A stretch of DNA of 46,700 nt, from assembly GCA_015231955.1 (NCBI GenBank), contig JADGAN010000040.1, positions 1 through 46,700 on the forward strand, given 5' to 3'. This DNA is from Oligoflexia bacterium. GTDB taxonomy: Bacteria; Bdellovibrionota; Bacteriovoracia; Bacteriovoracales; Bacteriovoracaceae. The position numbers and the translations under genes are program-made. The notes under the pieces were generated by a model, which saw only the letters and a list, made by a program, of their open reading frames with translations, was not told the DNA's origin and did not search any database. Positions within the stretch are counted from its first letter, which is position 1, and each line of letters starts with the position of its first letter. Shown here one piece after another: positions 31,711 to 41,886 of this stretch.

Positions 31711-34700
31711 AAATATTTGCTCCTTCATTTAATTGATTAAGTGGTTGCAACATGTTCTGTTTGACTGTTTCTCTAACAATAAAATCAGTTGGATTAGATC
31801 TTTCAGCTTCGTTAGCTTCAATTCTTTCGAAATGTAAATGAGGTTGATTGGTTCCGCAATTTTGACCTGTACATGTATTTCCTATTGTTTGTCCCTCTGA
31901 AATTTCAAGTCCTTTTTCAAACTCTGAAGAAACATGACGATATATGCTAGTAGAATTGTCAGTATGTTTTATAGCTATCATAGAACCACCTTTTTCTGAT
32001 CCTACTTTTATTATAAAACCATCCTTTACAGCAGTAACTGGTGTATTTATAGGGGCCCTAAGATCTACTCCTTTATGATTTATAGATGCTCCAAGAATTC
32101 CTGTATTTCTTGGGCCGTAATCTGATGTTATGATCACAGGTTTTTTGCCAATTGGTGATGCTAATCCTTGAGGGTCAGTTCTGTTTATAGGATCACCACT
32201 AGCATACTCAACCCCTCTCCAATTCCCAGGAGCACTCAAAAGATCGGCAGGAGCACTTTGCACCAAAGGATCCACACTCATCCACTCACCAATGGTTGGA
32301 GAATAAACTCTTGATTTAGAGAAGTAAAAGAGGAGCTGCTCTTTATCGACCAGAGGTTTGTTCATGCCGGGAAGTTCGATAAGGCCTGCAAAACTCCAAA
32401 GAGTTAGCTGCTCGAGTCGCTTGTTCTCTTCAAGATTTTCTTGGTTATAGAGGACTGCTTTAAAACCCCAGGCGGAGTAATCTCGTCGCCAGAGCACCTT
32501 TCGTTTGGTGGTGGGATCACTGCTAAGCATGGCCCTTACGTTGCCGAGATAGTCACTAATTAAGGGGTAAGTTTTGCCATTGATCGTGAGGGCCATAGGG
32601 AGGCCACCCATGCGATCTAACTTTAAGACGCTTCCTTGATGAATAAAGAGATCATCATTTACTTTAACGGTGCAACTTTCAGTTGAGACTTTGTCTAGGG
32701 CCGGACAAGCGGCCAAGAGTTCTCCACTGCCGTCATAGAAAAAATGAAATTTTTCTTGGTCTAGATCAATCCCAACTAAGTTTTCGTTGCTCCACTTAAA
32801 AACAGCACGATCACTGATGGCCACCACTCTTCCTCGTTCATCGCGGGTAGGGAGTAGCAGATCATTTTTTCTAAGCACCGGTTTTTTGTTCTTATCGAGA
32901 ATCTGACTTAAGTCTTCACTCAAAAGCTTTTGCTCATGAGGGAGTATGTAGGAGTAGTGGGCCTCTGTTAAGAAGAATTCAAATCCCTTGCTTCCTGGAG
33001 CGGTATTGGAAGCGTAAAGCCGATCCTCTAGTTCATGGTAAAAGGAGTAGTTATAACGCTCGGTAAAGTAGTTCTCTTTATCGTTTACGGCACTGATCAA
33101 GCTAAGATCTTTACTTTTCATATCGTAGTAGTGTTTTAGTGTAAGGCCAGAATAATCAATGCCACTGATTTTACCATCAGCATAATATCCTTTAATTTTA
33201 GCGATAGGGGAGATCTCTTTTAGGAGGTTCCCCTGGTAGGTATAGGTATTGCTGATCATGACAGCACCGTCTTTTAAAGTTTGATAGCGTTGCAATTTAC
33301 CGTAAGGGGTATACAAAAACTTCTCCTCAATATTATTAAGACTTGAGGAAGTCATCCTTCCCTCGTCATCATAGTCAAACTCTCTTGTAAAGAGCACTTT
33401 CCCTTGAGAGTTAGAGTAAGAGATCTGCTTTAAGAGCGATCCCTTGTAATTATACTGTTCCGAGAGGGAGGTTTGATCTTGCTCTTTAGCAAGAATGGCC
33501 GTTACGCGATCTAAGCTATCGTAGTGATACTCTCTGGCGGTGACATAATCGTTAAAGGTATTGGTTTTATAGTCGTAATGGTAGTTTGTCGCGGCCCATG
33601 GAGGAGAGTGCTTACTTGCTGCTTTTCCAATGCTGTTAATTAATTGGCCGTAGTCATCATAGTTCCATTCATAATCTAGTTCAGGTAGTGTTTTTAGCTC
33701 ACCTATCGGGGAGTATTTATAAGAAAACTCTTCTCCCTGATAAAAGGTAGAGATGACTCTTCCAAAGGGGTCGTAACACTCGCTGGAATCCTCACGGTAT
33801 TGATTTGTATCACCTAGACCGATTCTTACTGTCTGGCAATTTTGCCGATCTTTAAAAGTTTTAAGATAGGAAGAAAAGAGATGGCCATCATTACTGGAAA
33901 AAAGTTCTCCTTGAGAGTCAAAGAAATTTTCTGAGGTGTATTTTTTTTCGTGGCGAGAGCTATCGCGTGAGAGAAGGCCTATTCTAAAATAGGAGCTACT
34001 GTCGCTGTTTAGATAATCGGGAAAAAATTTATAGGGTTCGTACTGTTTCCAAATAGAATTTCCTTCACCATACAGGATAAGACCAGAAAAGAATGCCGCA
34101 TTTCCACTTACGGTGGCACTGTTCTCAATGCGACCAAATCCATCCAAATACCAAAGATACTCCACACCCCAAGCATTAAACTTCACGATACGCTCTAATA
34201 CTTCTAACCTAGGGTAAGCTGGCATTGGAAGGGCCAGGGAGTAGAGCTGTTGATTATTTTTGGAAACTGTTAGTAAGATCCCTTCAGGCGAGTAAGTATA
34301 GTTGTAAGTTACTCCCAGCACGGTTGTTGTTGATAATGGTTGCATAAAGAGTTGATCGAAGATTGTTGTTGACCTACCACTCTGATCGGTGACCGCTTTG
34401 ATGATAGGGAGGTTATCTTGATATTCAATACTCTGCTTGTAACCATTGCTATTGGAGACCGATGCTAACCTTCCATAATTGTCATAGGTAAAGTTCTTTT
34501 CAATATCCCCGTAGAGATACTTTGAGACTTTTCCTGGTGCATTGTTACTGTGATAAAAGAGTTCGCCTTGAAGCTTTACTTGCGGCCCTAGACTTAAAAA
34601 ACTTTCGGTAACGGTTTGCCCTGGTAGGGTGACGTCCCTTGGTTTGGTAGTCGCAAAGGCCCTCTCTCTCACGGGATAACGTAAGTAGTAGAAAGGGTCA

Positions 34701-37700
34701 AATTTGTACTGCACTTGATTGGTGATCATATCTTCTTGATCAAGGGCCCCTTTCTGATTCTCTTCTTGGGTATAAAAGAAGTGCTGAGTAGGGTTACTCT
34801 TTCGAAAACGAGTCACAACGGAGGTGATTAATCTATGTAAAGAGTCATACTTATTGGTAATGGTTTGTGTGTTATCCAAGCGAATAATTTTTCCAGCAGC
34901 AAACTCCGTTCGATCCCAGGTATAAAGATTTTCTTTTAGTACACTAGAATATTCATCAAGAACCTGGATCGAGGATGGCTTGGCCATAAGAAGAGGGCGG
35001 CTTAAGTGTCTTGTTAAGGGAAGGGAGTTGTCTTTGCTCATGGTGTGATCAACGGCCATTGATTGGTAGTGTTTGTTGGGGGCCACGACAACCTTCCTAG
35101 AGTAATTAAATCCAATAAAATTTCGAGTTAGAGGGTCAGCATATTTATCTTTATAGGTATACTTTTCGATAACGACCGATTGTTTGAAGAATACAGGGGT
35201 ATCGTGACTTATATCAAGTCGTGATCGTGTAGGCACTTCTTCAGAGGTAAAGCGAGTTATTTTGTCTTCTAGCGATTTCATGGAAAAATTGTAGTCATTT
35301 AAAGCAGTAGTATGTTCCAGCCATCTCCTCTCCTCCTCGCGTGCTGAGAGACTTTTAATAAGGCCGTCCCAATCTGCTAAAATAGAGTCATAGGAGTGGG
35401 GAACAAGCGGTGGAGTTACTCCGGGATTAAGATAGCGATCGAAGATTTCAGAAAACTCATCCCTTAGATCACCAGCGGAAGGCGTGGAGGCCTGTGGTAT
35501 CTCCTGTGGTTTTACCTCCTCCACCAGATCTGCAATCTCATCCTCGTCACCATAAGCAGGGATATGACCACCGGCATTTGGATCTTTGGTAATTGAACTA
35601 ACGGTGGTTATTCCCTCGGTGGTTTCATACTTTATTTCGTAGTATCCACCAAAGGCCGAGTACATTTTGCTAAGAAGTTTGTTTTTTGCGGGATAGTGAA
35701 TGATCTCTGTTTCCCCGTTTCTAATAATATAGCTTTCACCATCGATGGGGTTATGATCAATGCCTTTGCCGTTAAAGAGGGTAAGGCGCCCATCACGAGT
35801 TAAATCTCCCATGGTTACATCTTCAAGAGAGGTTAATTCTATATTAAAAAGCTTAGCATACTCTTGAGGTGTTAATGTTTTGGCCATCACCAGATCTTTT
35901 CCTCGTAAGTAGAGGGTTCGACCAGTGAGAACGTCAACGATTCCATCTTGGTTAAAATCGTGAAAGATGGAGTAACCACCACATTTAAAATTGCTTTGAA
36001 AGGAGACAGCTCGGGAATGGCCAATGCCTTCATCAGTTACTAGCGCTCTTGGAGAAACAAAAATCGCTCCTTCGTTTATAGGGCGAATATCTTGGTAAAA
36101 AACGAGAGGTGAACTCCCTTCATCATCAAGGGGATTGGGTATAGGAATGGAGACATTAAGGTTACGACGGCCATCGTCGTGCATATCTTCTCTTGAGGGC
36201 CAAGTGATCTGACTAGCAAAACTGCCACCTTTAAGAAGTAAAATATTGCGAATTAGGAGAGAGGGTTTTTTTGATTCGGCCTCTGTTTGAGCGTACGCGT
36301 ACTGTTTATTTCCCAAGCAGTAGATGAGATCTTTTTGGCCATCACCATTAAGATCAATATAGTTAATAGCATTGGGATAGGTGTTGACCACGGGGACGTT
36401 TAACGTATCATGAGGCCTATTTCTGATAGGAATAGGATTGTCTTTGTTTGTAACATAAAAGCTATAAGGTTCAAGCGCAATGTTGCCGGTATTAAAAAAG
36501 CTGGCGTGCGGTTCAAAGTTAACAGTGGCACCATCCCACTTTCCTTTGTAGTAGAGAAGAGTGGTTTTGTATTCTGTATTGAATTTCGGTTCAAGCGTGC
36601 TAAAGCGTCCAGGTAAAATATAGTATCCTGTTCCATCGCGCCCGCTCGCTCCATTCCAATCTCTTTTTTCTAAGAATTTATCATAGAGATACTCTGACTT
36701 CATGTGATCTTCAACGGCCTTTAATTTGCTGGTCTGATCAATGATAACCTTATCCACCACCCAATCATTATCAAGATCGATGTAGACCTCTTGCTTGTTA
36801 CTTTTTGGATCATAAGCAAAATTGGTCAAGTGATGGCGATAGGCCAAAGTGGGGGTTAACTTATCGTTAGACTGATATGCATTTTTTACATAACTTGTGA
36901 TGGGCCTAATATAGGCGTAATCCCCTTTAAAAAGTGGAAACTTGGCACCAGCAAAGGCAACCTTTTCAAGATAATTTTCGGAGTAGATAAAATCCACTTT
37001 CCGAGTAGGAGTTTCTCCTCCCGCCAAATGTTGATAAGTAATAGATGTTAATTTTTGAGAAAGGCCAGCAAAGGTAAAGTGTTCAAAGACAGGGAGGTCT
37101 AGGCCATTGGGATCGGAGATAGAGGTATAACCAAAGGAGACGCTAAAGTGGTAAGGGGAATTGATCTCTTGAAGAAGAACACCATTCCAAATAAAGTTAA
37201 TGCCATTTCCAAGAAGATCACAAGCATAGTCTAGTTGGCCGCTCTCATTAAAAACATAGTGATCACCATTTAAGCTACTCACCACGAATGCCACTCGTTT
37301 TGAATTGACCAAAATTTCAATGATGGAATTTCCCGTCTCATCAATAAACGATCGGTAAGCATTAAAGTTAAAGGAGTCTAGGGCCAATTCTGCTCGATTT
37401 AAGATCTTCTTTAAAAGGGGAAGACGTTGTTCAACCAGATAGTTTTCTTCTGGGACAGGAATTAATTCACCACCACCAAGTCCCACCATAATCAAAGGGG
37501 CATACTCTTGCCCTTGAACACTTCTCTCTATCCGTGGAAGGGACAGTCCCCACCCTACTCCAAAATGAGAATCACGATCATTATGGGAGTCGTACTGAAA
37601 AGTTAAAGATTTGATCGGTGAATAGTTAGCTGGTAGCGGAATGACAAAGGAGGTTTGAAAATTACCTTGATGAGGAACGACTTGATAGTAAGGGGCAAAT

Positions 37701-37972
37701 TGGAGTCTCTTCTTGAGGGTCTCAGTAATCGTATCAAAAGAGGGAGAGGGAATGTGATCGGCCGATGACGGTATGGCCGCTTTAAGAGTTGTTAATATGC
37801 CATTAGCAGCTTCATGACTAGGTTGTTGAGAAACGGCCCCAGTATGTGTTCCGTTAGGATCGCGTAGACTAGGATCATTCTCTCGCGGTGTATGGATTGC
37901 AAAAACAGAGTTAAGTTCACAAAGTAGAATTAAGATTAGTGCTAATAGTGTCTTAATACTTACTTTCATCAT
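31700..37972 (-). CDS. Giant exported SpvB/RHS protein with M23 metallopeptidase tip
   Basis: This protein of about 2090 residues starts with a Sec signal peptide (M-M-K-V-S-I-K-T-L-L-A then a Leu/Ile core to V-F-A). The ATG at 37972 is chosen over 38023 because AGGAAG lies five bases upstream. An SpvB-like N-terminus (Y-D-S-H-N-D-R-D-S-H-F-G-V-G-W) is followed by FG-GAP/VCBS calcium-loop-like units (D-L-N-G-D-G-Q-K-D, D-F-N-Q-D-G-I-V-D) and many YD/RHS repeats (F-D-Y-D-D-E-G-R, Y-H-Y-D-S-L-D-R). The RHS core closes with D-P-I-N-R-T-D-P-Q-G-L. The last 154 residues are an M23 peptidase: H-K-G-V-D, Y-R-H-V and H-L-H-F supply the zinc and catalytic residues. The tip is AT-richer than the body, as if exchanged. 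Confidence 0.93.
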   Translation of the reverse strand: MMKVSIKTLLALILILLCELNSVFAIHTPRENDPSLRDPNGTHTGAVSQQPSHEAANGILTTLKAAIPSSADHIPSPSFDTITETLKKRLQFAPYYQVVPHQGNFQTSFVIPLPANYSPIKSLTFQYDSHNDRDSHFGVGWGLSLPRIERSVQGQEYAPLIMVGLGGGELIPVPEENYLVEQRLPLLKKILNRAELALDSFNFNAYRSFIDETGNSIIEILVNSKRVAFVVSSLNGDHYVFNESGQLDYACDLLGNGINFIWNGVLLQEINSPYHFSVSFGYTSISDPNGLDLPVFEHFTFAGLSQKLTSITYQHLAGGETPTRKVDFIYSENYLEKVAFAGAKFPLFKGDYAYIRPITSYVKNAYQSNDKLTPTLAYRHHLTNFAYDPKSNKQEVYIDLDNDWVVDKVIIDQTSKLKAVEDHMKSEYLYDKFLEKRDWNGASGRDGTGYYILPGRFSTLEPKFNTEYKTTLLYYKGKWDGATVNFEPHASFFNTGNIALEPYSFYVTNKDNPIPIRNRPHDTLNVPVVNTYPNAINYIDLNGDGQKDLIYCLGNKQYAYAQTEAESKKPSLLIRNILLLKGGSFASQITWPSREDMHDDGRRNLNVSIPIPNPLDDEGSSPLVFYQDIRPINEGAIFVSPRALVTDEGIGHSRAVSFQSNFKCGGYSIFHDFNQDGIVDVLTGRTLYLRGKDLVMAKTLTPQEYAKLFNIELTSLEDVTMGDLTRDGRLTLFNGKGIDHNPIDGESYIIRNGETEIIHYPAKNKLLSKMYSAFGGYYEIKYETTEGITTVSSITKDPNAGGHIPAYGDEDEIADLVEEVKPQEIPQASTPSAGDLRDEFSEIFDRYLNPGVTPPLVPHSYDSILADWDGLIKSLSAREEERRWLEHTTALNDYNFSMKSLEDKITRFTSEEVPTRSRLDISHDTPVFFKQSVVIEKYTYKDKYADPLTRNFIGFNYSRKVVVAPNKHYQSMAVDHTMSKDNSLPLTRHLSRPLLMAKPSSIQVLDEYSSVLKENLYTWDRTEFAAGKIIRLDNTQTITNKYDSLHRLITSVVTRFRKSNPTQHFFYTQEENQKGALDQEDMITNQVQYKFDPFYYLRYPVRERAFATTKPRDVTLPGQTVTESFLSLGPQVKLQGELFYHSNNAPGKVSKYLYGDIEKNFTYDNYGRLASVSNSNGYKQSIEYQDNLPIIKAVTDQSGRSTTIFDQLFMQPLSTTTVLGVTYNYTYSPEGILLTVSKNNQQLYSLALPMPAYPRLEVLERIVKFNAWGVEYLWYLDGFGRIENSATVSGNAAFFSGLILYGEGNSIWKQYEPYKFFPDYLNSDSSSYFRIGLLSRDSSRHEKKYTSENFFDSQGELFSSNDGHLFSSYLKTFKDRQNCQTVRIGLGDTNQYREDSSECYDPFGRVISTFYQGEEFSYKYSPIGELKTLPELDYEWNYDDYGQLINSIGKAASKHSPPWAATNYHYDYKTNTFNDYVTAREYHYDSLDRVTAILAKEQDQTSLSEQYNYKGSLLKQISYSNSQGKVLFTREFDYDDEGRMTSSSLNNIEEKFLYTPYGKLQRYQTLKDGAVMISNTYTYQGNLLKEISPIAKIKGYYADGKISGIDYSGLTLKHYYDMKSKDLSLISAVNDKENYFTERYNYSFYHELEDRLYASNTAPGSKGFEFFLTEAHYSYILPHEQKLLSEDLSQILDKNKKPVLRKNDLLLPTRDERGRVVAISDRAVFKWSNENLVGIDLDQEKFHFFYDGSGELLAACPALDKVSTESCTVKVNDDLFIHQGSVLKLDRMGGLPMALTINGKTYPLISDYLGNVRAMLSSDPTTKRKVLWRRDYSAWGFKAVLYNQENLEENKRLEQLTLWSFAGLIELPGMNKPLVDKEQLLFYFSKSRVYSPTIGEWMSVDPLVQSAPADLLSAPGNWRGVEYASGDPINRTDPQGLASPIGKKPVIITSDYGPRNTGILGASINHKGVDLRAPINTPVTAVKDGFIIKVGSEKGGSMIAIKHTDNSTSIYRHVSSEFEKGLEISEGQTIGNTCTGQNCGTNQPHLHFERIEANEAERSNPTDFIVRETVKQNMLQPLNQLNEGANIYEF

Positions 37973-38317
37973 GAGTGCTTCCTGGTTGTGCAGTAAAGAG
38001 AGTAATTCCGCGAGAGAGTACACTTACCTAGAAAAAAGCAGAGATGTCAATATTGATGGTTAGATTCCTCTCCACGGTATTACAGGGAATTTTAAAGAGG
38101 AAAACAATTTCCAATAGATAGAGATTCTCGCAAAAGGTTAAGAATTCTTAGTCTTTATTTGCTAACCATAGGGGCCGGGCATAGAATTAAGGTTGTTAAC
38201 CGATTAATTATCTAGGTGTACATATAGTGGAGAGCAATTTTTTGCCCAACTCCGCAAGATAGGAACATTCACTCTCCAATGATAGCTTTAGAAGCGCGGT
38301 ACTGATCATAGGACTTT
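37973..38317. promoter_or_regulatory. 345-bp non-coding region upstream of the RHS gene
   Basis: No gene is seen here. On the minus strand a consensus-like TTGACA (38045-38050) lies about 73 bases before the RHS start, but without a good -10. A perfect palindrome TAAGAATTCTTA sits at 38139-38150. A TGGAGAG (38228-38234) / CTCTCCA (38272-38278) inverted repeat encloses a 37-base loop just after the end of the small Cys-rich gene and could be a terminator-like or RNA structure. Confidence 0.4.
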
Positions 38318-38506
38318 TCACATGCATAGTTTAAGACCATCACCGGAATCAAAGCAGTAGGAAGAGCGACATTGGCCGTGATCATGACAGTAAGAGCCAT
38401 TGGGTAATCCCCCATTACTGTGATCATCGATTTGCTCTTCGGAGTGGGTTACTTGCTTGGGGATCACAAGCATCAAGAATAGAGTTAGAGTTTTAAATAA
38501 ATTCAT
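38318..38506 (-). CDS. Tiny secreted Cys-rich protein
   Basis: This predicted exported protein of about 62 residues begins M-N-L-F-K-T-L-T-L-F-L-M-L-V-I-P, a signal peptide, then a short acidic stretch. The C-terminus carries C-x5-C-x4-C-x9-C (C-H-D-H-G-Q-C-R-S-S-Y-C ... C-M), a disulfide-rich mini-domain like those appended to extracellular proteins. The ATG at 38506 is chosen because AGGGAGGAGG lies four bases upstream; a longer frame would overlap addA. It follows addA by 38 bp on the same strand, so it may be read from the same transcript. The function is unknown. Confidence 0.65.
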   Translation of the reverse strand: MNLFKTLTLFLMLVIPKQVTHSEEQIDDHSNGGLPNGSYCHDHGQCRSSYCFDSGDGLKLCM

Positions 38507-38544
38507 CGTTCCTCCTCCCTTTATCTTCAAATTTAAAAGAGCGG

Positions 38545-41500
38545 TCACTGCTTGTCAATTGTTCCATTTATATCTCCTGTGGCACTTAAAATAATTGCGG
38601 CCTTCAAGTTTGTATTTGCGGGTAGGATTGCTAGAACGGCATCCTGATACCAGGCCAATTGCTCTGCAAATTTTTTGATCTCAGTGGCATCGGGAGAACG
38701 ATTGCTTTTATAATCAAAGATCATCGCTTGATTGGTTTTGGAGTTGTAAAGAAGAAGATCAATCACCCCATGGATGATCTTTTGCGTTTGGCCCTCTTTA
38801 AAAGTAAAGGGAACTTCTCCCCAGCGTTGCCACTCGCCTTTTAAATAGTCCAAGGCCTTAAGCGCGAGCACCACTCGTGTGCAGTCCTTTTCAAGCTCTA
38901 AGATTTTATTTGTTTGAGCGATTCCATTTTCCTTGCAGGCAATCTTAAGCGCTTGCTTCTGGTTTAGAGAGTGGCAAAGGTGCAAATAGAGCGCGCGATG
39001 AAGGGTGATACCAAAGATCTCATCATGAACAATCGTTGATGAGGGTATCCCACTCATAGGAGGGCATGGTCTCAATGTTAAAGAGGCGAGCTTTTGTAGA
39101 TTTGGATAGGCCATCTCACTGGCCGCACCCGGATCCCTTGCAGGATTGGTGTGACTAGCGAGAGCTTGCTCAATCGGTGTAAGCATGGTTCTCAGTTCCA
39201 AGTCCAATTTTTTTGAAGGCGTAACATCCTTTGGCCACTCCAGCACCAGTCTGCAAACTCTTGAGTCTCCATCGTCGATTACTACGCCCTTGCCACTTCT
39301 GCTTGCAGTGTAAGCAGACCAGACCAAAGTATTTAAGCTCACTCCACGCTCCAACTCGCCCATGGGGATGATCAACATTTTTTTTGCTCTGGTGGCGGCC
39401 ACATAGTGGAGCCTTCGGTTCTCGTAATGTTGTTGACGCTCTTCCTGTTCTTCTAGCGTCGATGGAGATGCTCCTCCTACGGCGCTAGTGAAGATGGCAC
39501 TGTAATTTCCGGTATTGATGTTCCATTCCGTCCCACTTGGATCAGAGAGGTAACAAGGGATTCTTGCATTGGGTTTGCTCTGAGAAAGGCCATCAAACAA
39601 AACCACTACAGGAAATTCCAGACCTTTGCTTTGATGAATAGTCATGACTTGAATGGCGTCCTCTGAACTTCGCAAAGGCGGATTTAGCTTTGGAGGTGAC
39701 GTAAGCCACGTTTGCGCCCAATTGACCGCTTCATCAAACCCCAGACCATTTTTCTTTGCATGATCATCTAAAAGCAAGGCCATGCGATAAAGATTGGACA
39801 AGTCCTCTTCCGCATTCTGGCCGATGCTGAGGAAGGGCGCTGCCAGTGAGTGTTCGATCAGATCGAGGGCGGTCTCCAAGACCGGACGAGAGTGGCGCTT
39901 TTTGCGTAACTCGCTTAAAAACTGCTGTAACTCCGTTTCCGTCTTCGTCGAGGTATAAGCATCAAGAGGAGTGGTCGCAGAAAAAGGCAAGTGGTGTAAG
40001 GAGGCCAAACCTAATTTTTGCAAAGGACGGGCGAGCGCTGCCAGAGCAAGAAGGTAGCGTTTTACCAAAGCGGTGTTGCCGTAGAGTGTTCCTCCTGAGA
40101 CTTGCACCGGAACACCAATCCTTGCAAGCTCCGAAAGAAAGGCGCCATACTCGGTGGTGGTTCGAGAAAGCACCGCTATCTCACTTGCTCGATACTCTTC
40201 TCCCTCAATGATCGATTTCAAGAGGCAGGCGAGTTTTGGAAACTCAATTTTCCTCCCGTCCTTTGCACTAGCAGGCCCGCTTGTTAAAATATGGATAAAA
40301 GTCTTCTTGGGATCGATCTTTTTTTTCGGATCACAAACCAGATCCTCATAAGGGATGGGATCGATCTTGGGATTGCCCGTAAGCTTGTCGCCCGTTTTTC
40401 CCTTTTGAATAAAGTAATCAGGGAAAACGGAGTTAAAGGCATGGATCAGTTCCGGACGACTTCGAAAATTGGTTTTAATATTCACCGAAAGACATTGCCT
40501 GTTTTTAGACTGCATCCACTTGCCTAGTTCAATAAACGCTCCCACATCGGCACGCCTGAAACGATAGATACTTTGTTTCAGATCCCCGATCACAGTCAGG
40601 CGTCCACTCTTTTTTCCCGCCAGTGCCTTAGCAATCTCTACTTGTAGGGGATCGTTGTCTTGTGCCTCATCAATAAAGAGGTGATCAAACTTGGACTGGA
40701 GTCGCATCAGCACCTCTTTATTATTAAACAGTACCTCGCGAAGCTTGATCATCAAGTCCAGTTGATCAATGGCTTCCTGATCGCGCTTGACCTCTTCATA
40801 GACGGCCAAGATCCCCTCTCTAGAGTTCGGAAGTGGTTCAAATAAAATTTTGCAGAGAGGAGCATAAATCTTATCGTAATAGGTGGCAGTTTTCTTTCCG
40901 CACTTGAGCTGCTTGTAAAGATCGAAACAGGCCTGGTTGGCAGAAAAATCAGTACCGAGATATAACGTTGGCGGATTAAAACAGGAGGCAAGCGAGGGAA
41001 CTTTATCAAGAAGGTGCGCTTCCTTCAGTGCCACTCCTAAATGGTACAGCACATTTTCTAAAAAGCCTTTTCCCTTGCTGGGAGAGGCAGCAGAAAGCAC
41101 GGCCGCAAGAGCACTTCTAAAGTTTGTGATCTCCCGATCAATCTGCACAAGCTGCGCCTTTATGGACGCTACTGAGGTGCGAGTGCAACTTGGTGTTTTT
41201 CGATCCCGACCGTTTAAGATGATGTTCACCAGGCCTGTAATACCATAATAAGTTTTATATTCGTACTCCCCATCAGTCACACTCATGCCTGCACGAATCA
41301 GCTCACCTATCCACTGTTGGGCCGCTAGAATTTTTTTGTCTTTATAGTTACTATTGTGAAGTAATCGCTCCACCGTTTCCGAAATTAACTCAGAAGCATC
41401 ACCATCCTCAGCAATTTTATAACCGGGAGAGAGTTTGGCCTCAATGGGGGATAGTTTCAAGAGACGATCGGCAAAGGAGTGGATGGTTCCGATGTAGGCG

Positions 41501-41886
41501 AGATCGAGCGAAGAGAGCGCCTGCTTAAGCAATTTTTTTTGTTGGCCACTGCTCTCCCTGCTGTTTAAGAGGGTCAACATCTTTTTACGAATTTTAAGCT
41601 TGAGCTCCCCTGCGGCCTTTCTTGTAAAGGTAATGGCCGCGAGTCTTTCGACGTTCAAGGGAGTGGCCTTCGGATCACGAGGAGCAACCAACTCTACAAA
41701 ACGACTGACAATCAAGGTGGTCTTTCCTGTTCCTGCACCAGCAATCACCAGCACATCTTTTTTTCGTTCGACAATCACCGCCTCTCTGGCCTCGTCCTCG
41801 CTTTTAAATTGGTCATAAGTAAAGAGGGGTGCTACTGAAGACGCAGTTGCAGATGCAGATGCAATTGTTTTTCTATCTTTTTTCAT
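38545..41886 (-). CDS. addA: AddA-like UvrD helicase-nuclease
   Basis: This 1113-residue protein is a superfamily 1A helicase with a C-terminal RecB-type nuclease. Helicase motifs in order: I, A-G-A-G-T-G-K-T-T near 50; Ia, F-T-R-K-A-A-G-E-L; II, F-I-D-E-A-Q-D; III, G-D-L-K-Q-S-I-Y-R-F-R; V, T-I-H-Q-S-K-G-L-E-F; VI, Y-V-A-A-T-R-A. The nuclease core is G-V-I-D-L-L-L ... I-F-D-Y-K-S-N, then a Q-L-x-W-Y-Q helix. It is the motor subunit of an AddAB-type complex that resects double-strand breaks for RecA. Its start overlaps the addB-like stop by ATGA. Length is close to AddA proteins. Confidence 0.88.
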   Translation of the reverse strand: MKKDRKTIASASATASSVAPLFTYDQFKSEDEAREAVIVERKKDVLVIAGAGTGKTTLIVSRFVELVAPRDPKATPLNVERLAAITFTRKAAGELKLKIRKKMLTLLNSRESSGQQKKLLKQALSSLDLAYIGTIHSFADRLLKLSPIEAKLSPGYKIAEDGDASELISETVERLLHNSNYKDKKILAAQQWIGELIRAGMSVTDGEYEYKTYYGITGLVNIILNGRDRKTPSCTRTSVASIKAQLVQIDREITNFRSALAAVLSAASPSKGKGFLENVLYHLGVALKEAHLLDKVPSLASCFNPPTLYLGTDFSANQACFDLYKQLKCGKKTATYYDKIYAPLCKILFEPLPNSREGILAVYEEVKRDQEAIDQLDLMIKLREVLFNNKEVLMRLQSKFDHLFIDEAQDNDPLQVEIAKALAGKKSGRLTVIGDLKQSIYRFRRADVGAFIELGKWMQSKNRQCLSVNIKTNFRSRPELIHAFNSVFPDYFIQKGKTGDKLTGNPKIDPIPYEDLVCDPKKKIDPKKTFIHILTSGPASAKDGRKIEFPKLACLLKSIIEGEEYRASEIAVLSRTTTEYGAFLSELARIGVPVQVSGGTLYGNTALVKRYLLALAALARPLQKLGLASLHHLPFSATTPLDAYTSTKTETELQQFLSELRKKRHSRPVLETALDLIEHSLAAPFLSIGQNAEEDLSNLYRMALLLDDHAKKNGLGFDEAVNWAQTWLTSPPKLNPPLRSSEDAIQVMTIHQSKGLEFPVVVLFDGLSQSKPNARIPCYLSDPSGTEWNINTGNYSAIFTSAVGGASPSTLEEQEERQQHYENRRLHYVAATRAKKMLIIPMGELERGVSLNTLVWSAYTASRSGKGVVIDDGDSRVCRLVLEWPKDVTPSKKLDLELRTMLTPIEQALASHTNPARDPGAASEMAYPNLQKLASLTLRPCPPMSGIPSSTIVHDEIFGITLHRALYLHLCHSLNQKQALKIACKENGIAQTNKILELEKDCTRVVLALKALDYLKGEWQRWGEVPFTFKEGQTQKIIHGVIDLLLYNSKTNQAMIFDYKSNRSPDATEIKKFAEQLAWYQDAVLAILPANTNLKAAIILSATGDINGTIDKQ

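Noticed and set aside
36400-36654. Short minus-strand frame within the RHS gene
   Set aside because: It is an alternative frame inside a continuous RHS/FG-GAP coding sequence.
37547-37565. GGGACAGTCCC resembling part of the terminal repeat
   Set aside because: The similarity covers only a few bases around ACTGTCCCC, lies within the RHS coding sequence and does not extend.
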